Of a stretch of DNA of 64,000 nucleotides, positions 1 to 10,663 are shown in pieces. The notes below the pieces were generated by a model. The model saw nothing but the letters and a program-made list of their open reading frames with translations. It was not told where the DNA came from and made no database searches. The first letter of the stretch is position 1; each line of letters begins with the position of its first letter. Source of the stretch: Mycobacterium saskatchewanense (GTDB lineage Bacteria; Actinomycetota; Actinomycetes; Mycobacteriales; Mycobacteriaceae); contig NZ_AP022573.1 in NCBI RefSeq assembly GCF_010729105.1, positions 5,944,917 to 6,008,916 of the forward strand. Reading direction: 5' to 3'. The position numbers and the translations under genes were made by a program.

Positions 1-1095
1 GTGCACGTCGTCACCCGCAAGGGCATGGGCTTCGCGCCGGCCGAGGACGACGAGGCAGAGCAGATGCACTCCTGCGGCGTGATCGACCCCGTCACCGGCC
101 GGGCCACCAAGGTCGCCGCCCCCGGCTGGACCGCCACGTTCTCCGACGCGCTCATCGGCTACGGCCGCAAGCGCCGGGACGTCGTGGCCATCACCGCGGC
201 GATGCCAGGTCCCACCGGGCTGACGCCGTTCGGGCAGCAGTTCCCCGATCGCCTGTTCGACGTCGGCATCGCCGAGCAACACGCGCTGACGTCGGCCGCG
301 GGGCTGGCGATGGGCGGCATGCACCCGGTGGTCGCCATCTATTCGACGTTCCTCAATCGCGCCTTCGACCAGATCATGATGGACGTCGCGCTGCACAAGC
401 TGCCCGTCACGATGGTGCTCGACCGCGCCGGCATCACCGGTTCGGACGGCCCCAGTCACAACGGCATGTGGGACCTTTCGGTGCTGGGCATCGTGCCGGG
501 CATGCGGGTCGCCGCGCCGCGCGATGCGACCCGGCTGCGGGAGGAACTGGGCGAGGCGCTCGATGTCAACGACGGTCCCACTGCGCTGCGGTTCCCGAAA
601 GGCGATGTGGGTGAAGACATCCCGGCCCTGGAGCGGCGGTCGGGCGTGGACGTGCTCGCGGTGCCGGCCGCCGGGTTGAACCACGACGTGTTGCTGGTGG
701 CGGTCGGCGCGTTTGCGTCGATGGCGCTGGAGGTGGCCAAGCGGTTGCACAACCAGGGCATCGGCGTGACCGTGATCGACCCGCGGTGGGTGCTGCCGGT
801 GTCCGACGCCGTCGTCGACTTGGCGGCGCAGCACAAGCTGGTCGTCACGTGCGAGGACAACGGCGTCAACGGCGGGGTGGGCTCGGCGGTGTCGGGCGCG
901 CTGCGGCGCGCCGAGATCGACACGCCGTGCCGCGACGTCGGGCTGCCGCAGGACTTCTTCGAGCACGCGTCCCGCGGTGAGCTGCTGTCCGACCTCGGGC
1001 TGACCGACCAGGACGTCGCCCGCCGGATCACGGGTTGGGTTGCCGCGCTGGGCAGCTACGAATCGAAGACCGAGATCCGCGAGGCCCTCGACTAG
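1..1095 (+). CDS. dxs: 1-deoxy-D-xylulose-5-phosphate synthase, 3' part (5' end outside window)
   Basis: Condenses pyruvate and glyceraldehyde 3-phosphate to DXP, the first step of the MEP isoprenoid pathway, using thiamine diphosphate in the cytosol. The 364 visible residues hold the pyrimidine-binding transketolase domain (about residues 40-200) with the conserved DVGIAEQHA segment, whose Glu92 should be the cofactor-activating glutamate, and [16 protein letters not shown]. The C-terminal transketolase domain with the [10 protein letters not shown] stretch follows. Family members are about 640 residues, so some 275 N-terminal residues lie upstream of base 1. The open frame runs through base 1, so the initial GTG is not the true start. 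It converges on rnd. Confidence 0.97.
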   Translation: MHVVTRKGMGFAPAEDDEAEQMHSCGVIDPVTGRATKVAAPGWTATFSDALIGYGRKRRDVVAITAAMPGPTGLTPFGQQFPDRLFDVGIAEQHALTSAAGLAMGGMHPVVAIYSTFLNRAFDQIMMDVALHKLPVTMVLDRAGITGSDGPSHNGMWDLSVLGIVPGMRVAAPRDATRLREELGEALDVNDGPTALRFPKGDVGEDIPALERRSGVDVLAVPAAGLNHDVLLVAVGAFASMALEVAKRLHNQGIGVTVIDPRWVLPVSDAVVDLAAQHKLVVTCEDNGVNGGVGSAVSGALRRAEIDTPCRDVGLPQDFFEHASRGELLSDLGLTDQDVARRITGWVAALGSYESKTEIREALD

Positions 1096-1096
1096 C

Positions 1097-1132
1097 AGGG
1101 GCCGGGCGCCGAGATCGACGTCGGCGGGCCCT
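1097..1132. terminator. Imperfect hairpin between convergent dxs and rnd
   Basis: The 36 bases between the two stop codons contain an imperfect inverted repeat: AGGGGCC and CGCCGA on the left match TCGGCG and GGCCCT on the right, around a short loop. There is no T-run, which is common for mycobacterial hairpins. Its position suggests a bidirectional transcription end. This is inference from position and dyad only. Confidence 0.35.
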
Positions 1133-2421
1133 CACTCGTCCGGCGCATCCGGTGGCCGCAGGGCCTCGGCCAGCGCCCCGACCACGAGCTCGCGCTGCCA
1201 TGGCCGCGCGTGGCCGGCGCGCAGGAACGCGTCGACGGCGCCTGCCCGGTCGGGCGCGTCCTCCCAGTCCCAGCACAGCCGCCGCACCAGGTCGGGCGAA
1301 ACCAGGTTCTCGGTGGGAATCCCGACCCGCTCCGACACCTCGGACAGCGCGGCCCGCGCGGCCTCGAGCCGGGCCGCCGCCTCCGGTTTGCGCCTGCTCC
1401 ACCGCGCCGCCGGGGGCGGCCCGTTCGGCGGCTCGACCTCCTCGGGTGGGCTCGGGTTCTTCCGGGCGGCTTCGAGGGCCGCCAGCCAGGTCGCCGCGCT
1501 GCGCCGTTGGTTGCGCCCGCCGAACACCGGCAGCGCGACCAGCTCCTCGATGGTTTTCGGGTCGGCGACCGCGGCGTCGATGATGGCGGAGTCGGGCAGG
1601 ATGCGGCGGGGCGCGATGTCGCGGCGTTCGGCGATCCGGTCGCGCGTCGTCCACAGCTCGCGGACCGCGGCCAGGGCGCGCCGGTCGCGCACCCGGTGGA
1701 TCCCCGACGTCCGGCGCCAGCGGTCCCGCCGCGCGGCGCCGTCCCTCAAGACGTCCCCCGTCTTGAACGTGCGCAGGTAGTCGAATTCCTGTGCGGCCCA
1801 ATCGGTTTTGCCCTGGCCGGCGAGCACCTCGGAGATCGCCGCGCGCAGCTCGATCAGCAGCTCGACGTCCAGGGCGGCGTAGTTGAGCCACTCATCCGGC
1901 AGCGGGCGCCTGGACCAGTCGGCGGCCCCGTGGCCTTTGGCCAACCCGAAACCCAGCAGCCGCTCGACCATGGTCGCGAGGTTCACCCGGTCGAACCCGG
2001 CCAGCCGCCCGGCGAGTTCGGTGTCGTAGAGGGCGGGCGGGCGCATGCCGAGTTCGGCCAGGCACGGCAGGTCCTGGTCGGCGGAGTGCAGGATCCACTC
2101 GTCGTCGCCGAGCACCTCGGCGACGGGCCGCAGCGCGGTCAACGGGTCGGCGCCGTGGCTGACGGGGTCGATGAGGACGGTGCCGGCGCCTGCGCGCCGG
2201 ATCTGGATCAGGTATGCCCGGTTGGAGTAGCGGAAGCCCGACGCGCGCTCGGCGTCCACCGCGAACGGTCCGTGGCCACCTGCCAGCAGCCCCGCGGCGG
2301 CCTCGATCTCGGGGACGCTCACCGATAGATCGGGGAGTCCCTTGGCGGGGTACAGCAGCGGTGTGGGCGGGGGTGTCTCGGGGTCGGTGCTGCCTTGGTC
2401 GCGGGTGTCCGGTTCGCTCAT
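1132..2421 (-). CDS. rnd: Ribonuclease D-like 3'-5' exonuclease with HRDC domain
   Basis: A DEDDy-family exonuclease expected to trim structured RNA 3' ends, as RNase D does for tRNA precursors. The 429-residue protein shows the exonuclease signature: FAVDAERA with Asp56 and Glu58, an Asp in LHSADQDL near residue 115, and the LNYAALD motif with Tyr181 and Asp185. An HRDC-type helical region follows in the C-terminal half. The frame is open further upstream, but that stretch is covered by the DUF3000 gene. I choose the ATG at 2421, whose product starts MSEPDTRD; it follows the DUF3000 stop by one base, indicating coupled translation. Corresponds to Rv2681. Confidence 0.93.
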   Translation of the reverse strand: MSEPDTRDQGSTDPETPPPTPLLYPAKGLPDLSVSVPEIEAAAGLLAGGHGPFAVDAERASGFRYSNRAYLIQIRRAGAGTVLIDPVSHGADPLTALRPVAEVLGDDEWILHSADQDLPCLAELGMRPPALYDTELAGRLAGFDRVNLATMVERLLGFGLAKGHGAADWSRRPLPDEWLNYAALDVELLIELRAAISEVLAGQGKTDWAAQEFDYLRTFKTGDVLRDGAARRDRWRRTSGIHRVRDRRALAAVRELWTTRDRIAERRDIAPRRILPDSAIIDAAVADPKTIEELVALPVFGGRNQRRSAATWLAALEAARKNPSPPEEVEPPNGPPPAARWSRRKPEAAARLEAARAALSEVSERVGIPTENLVSPDLVRRLCWDWEDAPDRAGAVDAFLRAGHARPWQRELVVGALAEALRPPDAPDE

Positions 2422-2422
2422 G

Positions 2423-3094
2423 TCAGGCGCGGGAGCGCGAGCTGAGGTCGGTGACCCCGGCCGGCGGCAGGCCCGCGGCATGCTCGAGCACGTCGCAGAA
2501 CGCCTCGACGTGCGCGCCGACGTCGGGGGTGGTGGCCGTCCACGACGCCCGCAGCTCGAGCTGGTGGGCGCGCGGCGGCCCGGAGATGTCGCCGTAGCGC
2601 ACCGACGTGGTGGCGGTGACGGTGCCGCCCAGCGCCGTGACGCGCTCGGTGCGCGCCTCGAGCGCGTCGTGCAGCCAGCTCCAGGCCACCTCGGGCAGCA
2701 GGGGATCGACGGCTTCGCTGGGATCCAGGTCGGCCTGGATGAAGGCGACCAGCCGCAGCGTGCCGTCCCAGGCGTCGGCGCCGTCGGGGTCGTACAGCAG
2801 GATGAGCCGGCCGAAGGCGTCACCCTCGGAGCGCTCGGGAATGATTTCGAGGTCGGGGTGCTTCACCTCGGCCCCCAGCGCGTAGCTGAAGGGCGCCAGG
2901 CGCTGCGGCGGGCGGATCGGCCCCAGCTCGATCTCCGGCCGCGGGGTGACGGCGTTCATCGCCGCCACCGCCTCGCGGAAGGGGGCCGGTTCGAGTGAGC
3001 TCACAGCGTCCGACGGTAGACCCATCGGTGGACACGCCGAAACAGGCGCGCCGATTCGGGCACCCGTCGCGACCAAGCCGTTATCCGGGCCCAC
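2423..3094 (-). CDS. DUF3000 domain protein
   Basis: A 223-residue protein of the actinobacterial DUF3000 family (Rv2680-like) of unknown function. The body contains the typical family stretches, for example PPQRLAPFSYALGAEVKHP and GDAFGRLILLYDPDG, and no signal peptide or membrane segment. It is directly upstream of rnd in the same orientation with a one-base gap, so the two are probably co-expressed. An alternative ATG at 3025 would remove 23 poorly structured N-terminal residues; the sequence does not settle the start. Confidence 0.85.
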   Translation of the reverse strand: MGPDNGLVATGARIGAPVSACPPMGLPSDAVSSLEPAPFREAVAAMNAVTPRPEIELGPIRPPQRLAPFSYALGAEVKHPDLEIIPERSEGDAFGRLILLYDPDGADAWDGTLRLVAFIQADLDPSEAVDPLLPEVAWSWLHDALEARTERVTALGGTVTATTSVRYGDISGPPRAHQLELRASWTATTPDVGAHVEAFCDVLEHAAGLPPAGVTDLSSRSRA

Positions 3095-3123
3095 CGGGGC
3101 CTTGCTGAGGCCGAAGTGCCTGC

Positions 3124-3945
3124 TCAGGGGGTACTTCCTCCGGTGAACCGGGCGGGGCGCTTCTCCCGGTGCGCCGCGAGTCCCTCCTGGACGTCCGGGC
3201 CGCTGAAACTGAGGAATTCCAGGCCGAGCGACGTTTCGAAGGTGGGCCCGAACATCCGGTACCAGGAGTTCAGGCTGTGCTTGGTCCAGCGGATCGCGTT
3301 CTGCGCGCCCTGCGCCAGGTTCTCGGCGAGCCGGGTGGCGGTCGGCAGGACGTCGTCGTCGTCGACGCAGGTGGACACGAGGCCGATGCGCTCGGCCTCA
3401 TCGCCGAGCAGCGTCTCGCAGGTCAGCAGGTAGTACTTCGCCTTGGCCATCCCGACCAGCAGGGGCCAGCAGATCGCGGCGTGGTCGCCCGCCGCGACGC
3501 CCAGCTTGGTGTGCCCGTCGATGAGTTTCGCGGTGCGGCCCGCGACCGAGATGTCGGCGAGCAGCGCGACCACCAGGCCCGCCCCGACGGCCGGTCCCCG
3601 GATCGCCGAGACCACCGGCTTGTCGAAGTTGACCATGTTGAGCACCAGGTCGCGCGCCTCCCGCATGATGCGGATCCGGCCCTCGTAGTCGCCGATGGTC
3701 TCGGCGATCAGGTCGAAGCTGCCGCCGGACGAGAAGGCCTTGCCCTCGCCGCGGACCAGGACCACCCGCACGGCGGGGTCGCGGGCGATGGCCGGCCAGA
3801 CGTCGGCCAGGTCCCGGTGCATTTGCGGGCCGACGGAGTTGAGTCCGGGGGAGTCGAGCACCAGCGTCAGGATGCCGTTGTCGCCCACTTCGCAGCGCAG
3901 GCTGGGGAACTCGGCGTAATCCACCGGGGGCTCGTTGACTGGCAC
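3124..3945 (-). CDS. echA15: Enoyl-CoA hydratase/isomerase family protein (EchA15-like)
   Basis: A 273-residue crotonase-fold protein, expected to hydrate or isomerise an acyl-CoA double bond in lipid metabolism. It shows the crotonase oxyanion-hole segments: [13 protein letters not shown] in the first half and the conserved [15 protein letters not shown]. The end [17 protein letters not shown] is typical of the family. I chose the GTG at 3945 because it leaves 47 bases to the divergent hemE start; an in-frame ATG at 3984 would nearly reach hemE. The position next to hemE matches EchA15 (Rv2679). Substrate unknown. Confidence 0.88.
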   Translation of the reverse strand: MPVNEPPVDYAEFPSLRCEVGDNGILTLVLDSPGLNSVGPQMHRDLADVWPAIARDPAVRVVLVRGEGKAFSSGGSFDLIAETIGDYEGRIRIMREARDLVLNMVNFDKPVVSAIRGPAVGAGLVVALLADISVAGRTAKLIDGHTKLGVAAGDHAAICWPLLVGMAKAKYYLLTCETLLGDEAERIGLVSTCVDDDDVLPTATRLAENLAQGAQNAIRWTKHSLNSWYRMFGPTFETSLGLEFLSFSGPDVQEGLAAHREKRPARFTGGSTP

Positions 3946-3992
3946 GGTCGTCGATACTACGCAGCGGCACCCACGTGGCAGCATTGAGGACG

Positions 3993-5050
3993 ATGGACAG
4001 CCCCACGCTTACTCGTCGCGACCTTCCGGAGTCGGCCTACCTGGCCGCCGTCACCGGCCGCAAGCCCGCCCGGATCCCGGTGTGGTTCATGCGGCAGGCC
4101 GGACGATCGCTCCCGGAGTATCGCGAGCTGCGGGCCCAGACCGACATGCTCGCGGCCTGCTTCGACGCCGAGCTGGTCTGCGAGATCACTTTGCAGCCGG
4201 TGCGCCGCCACGACGTCGACGCGGCGATCCTGTTCTCCGACATCGTGGTTCCGCTGCTCGGCGCCGGCGTCGACCTGGACATCGTCGCGGGCGTCGGGCC
4301 GGTGATCGCGTCGCCGGTGCGCACCGCGGCAGACGTCGACGCGCTGAAACCCCTCGACGCACAGCGCGTCCAGCCGGTGGCGGACGCGGTCAGCCTGCTG
4401 GTGGCCGCCCTGGGTGAGGTGCCGCTGATCGGGTTCGCCGGCGCGCCGTTCACGCTGGCGTCCTACCTGATCGAGGGGGGGCCCAGTCGTCACCACGCCC
4501 GCACCAAGGCGATGATGCTCGCCGAACCCGACAGCTGGCATGCGCTGTTGGAGAAGCTGACCGACATCACCGTCGGTTTCCTGCGGGCGCAACTCGACGC
4601 CGGGGTGGACGCCATCCAGGTGTTCGACTCGTGGGCCGGGGCGCTGTCGCTGGCCGACTACCGCGCCCATGTGGCGCCGCACAGCGCGCGGGTGTTCGCC
4701 ACGCTGGCCGAGTACGGCGTCCCCATGACCCACTTCGGGGTGGGCACCGCCGAACTCCTGGGCGCGATGTCGGCCGCGGGTGCCACGGTCGTCGGCGTGG
4801 ATTGGCGGACCGCGCTGGCCGACGCCGCCACCCGCGTGGCGCCCGGCACCGCGCTGCAGGGCAACCTCGATCCGGTGGTGGTGCTGGCCGGTTGGCCGGT
4901 GGTGGAGCGCGCCGCGCGGGCCGTGGTCGACGACGGGCGCCGCGCGGTCGACGCGGGCGCGGCCGGACACGTCTTCAATCTCGGCCACGGCGTGCTGCCG
5001 GAAACGGACCCCGGCGTGCTGACCGAGCTGGTGTCCCTGGTCCACTCCCT

Positions 5051-5054
<4 letters not shown>
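3993..5054 (+). CDS. hemE: Uroporphyrinogen decarboxylase
   Basis: Removes the four acetate carboxyls of uroporphyrinogen III to give coproporphyrinogen III, a cytosolic step of haem synthesis. The 353-residue product carries the URO-D signature [17 protein letters not shown] (residues 31-47), the ILFSDIVVP segment with Asp83 near the substrate, [11 protein letters not shown], and the C-terminal [14 protein letters not shown]. The start is the ATG at 3993 ([14 protein letters not shown]); a longer form from 3975 is possible. Its stop overlaps the next start as ATGA, so hemE and hemG are translationally coupled in a haem operon that continues to hemQ. Confidence 0.97.
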
Positions 5055-7853
<2,799 letters not shown>

Positions 7854-7908
7854 GGCGGGCTCGTCCGCTTTTGCGGCGTTTTGGCGCCGCCCTGGGCCCC
7901 CTTGGCGC

Positions 7909-7969
7909 CGCGACACATAAACGTCTGCGACGACACGCTGGAAAGCAACGCAGCCGTTTATGTCTCGTG
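7909..7969. repeat. 61-bp palindromic element, left copy
   Basis: A 14-base arm CGCGACACATAAAC (7909-7922) faces an inverted arm starting GTTTATGTCTCG (7956-7967), separated by exactly 33 bases. The spacer starts GTCTGCGACG and can pair further inside (CTGCG with CGCAG). A second copy of identical length and layout sits at 8849-8909, on the other side of the DUF559 gene. Function unknown; a mobile-element end or transcribed hairpin are both possible. Confidence 0.75.
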
Positions 7970-8002
7970 GATCCCTGCGCCGGGTACCGACGTCTTTCGG
8001 TT

Positions 8003-8860
8003 GTGGGCGACGTGTTCAAAGGCAGCGAGGCCGTGCGGCAGGGCCGGCTTACCCCGTATCGGCTGCGGACCGAGTTCCGGGCAGTCCTTCCCGACGTGTA
8101 TCTGCCGAGTCACGCCGCGCCGTCGCTGCGCGCCCGTTCGACGGCCGCGTGGCTGTGGTCGGGCCGTCGCGGCGTGCTGGCCGGACTCGCCGCCGCGGCG
8201 CTGCACGGCTCGTGCTGGGTCGACGACGACGAGCCCGTCGAGTTGATTTGGCGAAACCAGCACGCGCCGGTCGGCGTGCTGACCCGCAACCTGCGGGTGG
8301 GGCCCGACGAGGTCACCCGTGTCTCTGGGTTACCCGTGACCACCCTGGTGCGGACGGCTTACGACCTGGCCAGGAGGGCGCCGATCGGCGAGGCGGTGGC
8401 GCGGCTCGACGCGCTGATGCGGGCCACCCCGTTCCGCGTGGACGACGTGCTGTGGCTGGCGGAGCGGTACCCGGGTGCGCGTGGCCTGCGGCGGCTGCGC
8501 GCGGCGCTGCCGCTCGTCGATCCCGGCGCCGCGTCGCCCCGGGAGACCTGGCTGCGTCTTCTGCTGGTCGACGCCGGGTTGCCGGCCCCGGCCACGCAAA
8601 TACCGATCAACGAGGGCTGGCGAACGGTTGGCGTGCTGGACATGGGCTGGGAGCGGTACGGGGTGGCCGCCGAATACGACGGCGACCACCACCGCACCAG
8701 TCGCCGCCAGTACGCCCGGGACCAGTGGCGATCGCGCAAGCTGGAGGAACTCGGCTGGATCGTCATCCGGGTGATCGCCGAGGACAGGCCGGAGGACGTC
8801 GTGCGTCGCGTGCGCGCCGCGCTGATCCACCGCGGGTGCCCCGAGCTTCGCGAGATATAA
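8003..8860 (+). CDS. DUF559 protein (AbiEi-like N-terminus, Vsr-like endonuclease C-terminus)
   Basis: A 285-residue protein of the large mycobacterial DUF559 family. The N-terminal part (GSEAVRQGRLTPYRLRTEF, DVYLPS) looks like the winged-helix region seen in AbiEi-type antitoxins. The C-terminal part, from about residue 220, has the Vsr/PD-(D/E)xK-like layout VAAEYDGDHH, WRSRKLEELGWIVIRV and IAED. Nuclease activity is inferred, not shown. I prefer the GTG at 8003 (VGDVFKGSEA), which resembles starts of related proteins; the frame is open back to 7871 through the left palindromic element. The TAA stop lies inside the right copy of that element. It interrupts an otherwise conserved core gene order. 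Confidence 0.75.
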   Translation: MGDVFKGSEAVRQGRLTPYRLRTEFRAVLPDVYLPSHAAPSLRARSTAAWLWSGRRGVLAGLAAAALHGSCWVDDDEPVELIWRNQHAPVGVLTRNLRVGPDEVTRVSGLPVTTLVRTAYDLARRAPIGEAVARLDALMRATPFRVDDVLWLAERYPGARGLRRLRAALPLVDPGAASPRETWLRLLLVDAGLPAPATQIPINEGWRTVGVLDMGWERYGVAAEYDGDHHRTSRRQYARDQWRSRKLEELGWIVIRVIAEDRPEDVVRRVRAALIHRGCPELREI

Positions 8861-8909
8861 GTGTCTGCGACGCCCGTCGGCGAGTCGTATGTGTGGTTTA
8901 TGTGTCGCG
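8849..8909. repeat. 61-bp palindromic element, right copy
   Basis: The arms CGCGAGATATAAGT (8849-8862) and GTTTATGTGTCGCG (8896-8909) are separated by 33 bases, exactly as in the left copy at 7909-7969. The first 24 bases of the two copies match at 20 positions by eye, including GTCTGCGACG at the start of the spacer; the rest of the spacers differ. The stop codon of the DUF559 gene is built into the left arm, so gene and element end together. Confidence 0.75.
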
Positions 8910-8929
8910 ACGGCGCGGCGGAACGAACC

Positions 8930-9337
8930 CTATGAGCCCGTCGGCACCAGGCGCAGCGAGATCGAGTTGATGCAGTAGCGCTGATCGGTGGGCGTCGGGT
9001 AACCCTCACCCTCGAACACGTGCCCCAGGTGGCTGTGGCAGTTGGCGCACAGCACCTCGACCCGACGCATGCCCATCGAGTCGTCGGGGCGCAGGATGAC
9101 CGCGTCGGAGTCCGCCGGGTCGAAGAACGACGGCCAGCCGCAGTGCGACTCGAACTTCTCTGTGCTGCGGAACAATTCGGCCCCGCAGGCGCGGCACTGG
9201 TAGACGCCTTCGGTCTTGGTGTCGGTGTACTCACCGGTGAAGGGCCGCTCGGTGCCGGCCTGGCGCAGCACGTGAAACTCTTCGGGCGTGAGCTTCTGGC
9301 GCCACTCGGCATCGGTCAGCTGCAGCTTCGGATTCAT
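8930..9337 (-). CDS. msrB: Peptide-methionine (R)-S-oxide reductase MsrB
   Basis: Repairs methionine-R-sulfoxide in oxidised proteins using thioredoxin-derived electrons in the cytosol. The 135-residue product has the full MsrB layout: structural zinc cysteines in CRAC (Cys48, Cys51) and CANC (Cys97, Cys100), CGWPSFF with Cys66, and the catalytic Cys122 in RYCINS. Length is normal for a single-domain MsrB. Its start overlaps the 3' end of aftC by four bases, so it is probably translated from the same message. Confidence 0.97.
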   Translation of the reverse strand: MNPKLQLTDAEWRQKLTPEEFHVLRQAGTERPFTGEYTDTKTEGVYQCRACGAELFRSTEKFESHCGWPSFFDPADSDAVILRPDDSMGMRRVEVLCANCHSHLGHVFEGEGYPTPTDQRYCINSISLRLVPTGS

Positions 9338-10644
9338 GCATCCACGCTAGCGCGCCGGCGCCCGGCCGTCAGCCACGCTGGATCGATCCCCTCATCCAGC
9401 CGGTCCTCGGCCTTGGCGTCCAGATAGCGGAAGCACAGCACCGTGAACACCACGATGAGCAGGAGCGACCAGCCGTACGTGATCTTCAGGTAGTGCAACG
9501 CGCGGCCGTACCTCATCCACCGGTAGATCAGCCAGTCGTCCAGCGCCAGGAACCCGTAGACCCCGAGCCACGCCGGCCAGTTGCGGATCAGCGAGTTGGG
9601 CAGGACGACGGTCATCAGGAACGGGAACAGCATCATCGAGTAGTAGCCCTGGGCCAGCGAGAGCACCAGCCACGACCACAGCAGCAGCACGCCCGACGAG
9701 CTGGTGAACCAGAACAGCGGGTCGCGGGTGCGGTAGTAGCGGTACAGCAGCCACATGGCGCCGATCGCAATGAGCGTGAACAGGATTCGCAGGAACACGA
9801 TGAGCCACGTGGGCAGGCCGAAGTACACGCCGTTGCCCTCGATGGAGCTGTTGAAGTAGTCGCGCGTGCCCAGGATGTACGGCACCGTCTTGGTGAAGAA
9901 ATCCATCGGGTGGCTGACCAGCGGCCAGGCGGCCACGTTGATCACCACCGGCACCGCGACGGCGGGCACCAGCGCCCGCCACTGGCGATTGAGCAGCGGC
10001 AGCAACAGCAACGGCCCGAGCAGGGGTTTGAGCGTCAGAGTCAGCCCGATCGCGACGCCGGCCCACCACTGGCGGCTGACGCGCCCGTCCAGCAACCAGC
10101 GCAGGAACAGCATCTCCGCGAGCAGCACGCAGCCGTTGATGTTGGTGAACACCAGGGTGCTGGTCACGCTCTCGGTGCAGAACATGGCGAGCAGCAGGGC
10201 GGGCGCGGCCACGGACGACAGGGTGAACTTGAACATCCGCAGCAGCAGGTACCAGGCGACGAGGATCGCCACGGTGTTGATCAGCACGAACAGGTACCGC
10301 GACGGCGTGAAGGACAGATACCCGAACGGCGCCATCAGCAGCGTGCCGCCGGGCGGGTACAGGTAGTGCGGGTCGACGTAGTCGAAGTGCTCGTTGTAGA
10401 TGTCCCAGCCGCGCCGGAAGTTGAGCACCGCCCGATAGACGGGCTTGAAGTCGTCGGTGATGTTGCCGTTGAGCGTGAGGATGATGCTGCGGTGCAGCAC
10501 CGACATGATCGCCAGGGGCCACAAGACGGAGCGCACGATGGTCGCCGCGCTCGGTGCGCCGGTGCGGGGAGAAAAGGCGGCCAGCGCCCGCTCGCGCAAG
10601 CCGGTTCGGGTCGAGTCAGCTGCCGTCACCAGCGCACCGTACAC
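9334..10644 (-). CDS. aftC: Arabinofuranosyltransferase AftC (alpha-1,3 branching, GT-C fold)
   Basis: Adds alpha-1,3-linked arabinofuranosyl branches to arabinan of arabinogalactan and lipoarabinomannan, using decaprenyl-phosphoarabinose at the plasma membrane. The 436-residue protein has about ten hydrophobic segments. The first outside loop contains NITDDFKPVYRAVLNF and FDYVDPHYLYPPGG, including the acidic pair expected for a GT-C glycosyltransferase. Near-identity to Rv2673 is apparent throughout. The start may be the ATG at 10644 or the GTG five codons in. It overlaps msrB downstream by four bases. Confidence 0.95.
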   Translation of the reverse strand: MYGALVTAADSTRTGLRERALAAFSPRTGAPSAATIVRSVLWPLAIMSVLHRSIILTLNGNITDDFKPVYRAVLNFRRGWDIYNEHFDYVDPHYLYPPGGTLLMAPFGYLSFTPSRYLFVLINTVAILVAWYLLLRMFKFTLSSVAAPALLLAMFCTESVTSTLVFTNINGCVLLAEMLFLRWLLDGRVSRQWWAGVAIGLTLTLKPLLGPLLLLPLLNRQWRALVPAVAVPVVINVAAWPLVSHPMDFFTKTVPYILGTRDYFNSSIEGNGVYFGLPTWLIVFLRILFTLIAIGAMWLLYRYYRTRDPLFWFTSSSGVLLLWSWLVLSLAQGYYSMMLFPFLMTVVLPNSLIRNWPAWLGVYGFLALDDWLIYRWMRYGRALHYLKITYGWSLLLIVVFTVLCFRYLDAKAEDRLDEGIDPAWLTAGRRRASVDA

Positions 10645-10663
10645 CGGCGCCCCACTCCGAAAC

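Noticed and set aside
2422-2823. Upstream extension of the rnd frame to 2823
   Set aside because: It fully overlaps the DUF3000 gene and reads as repetitive Ser/Pro/Arg sequence; the ATG at 2421 fits the RNase D family.
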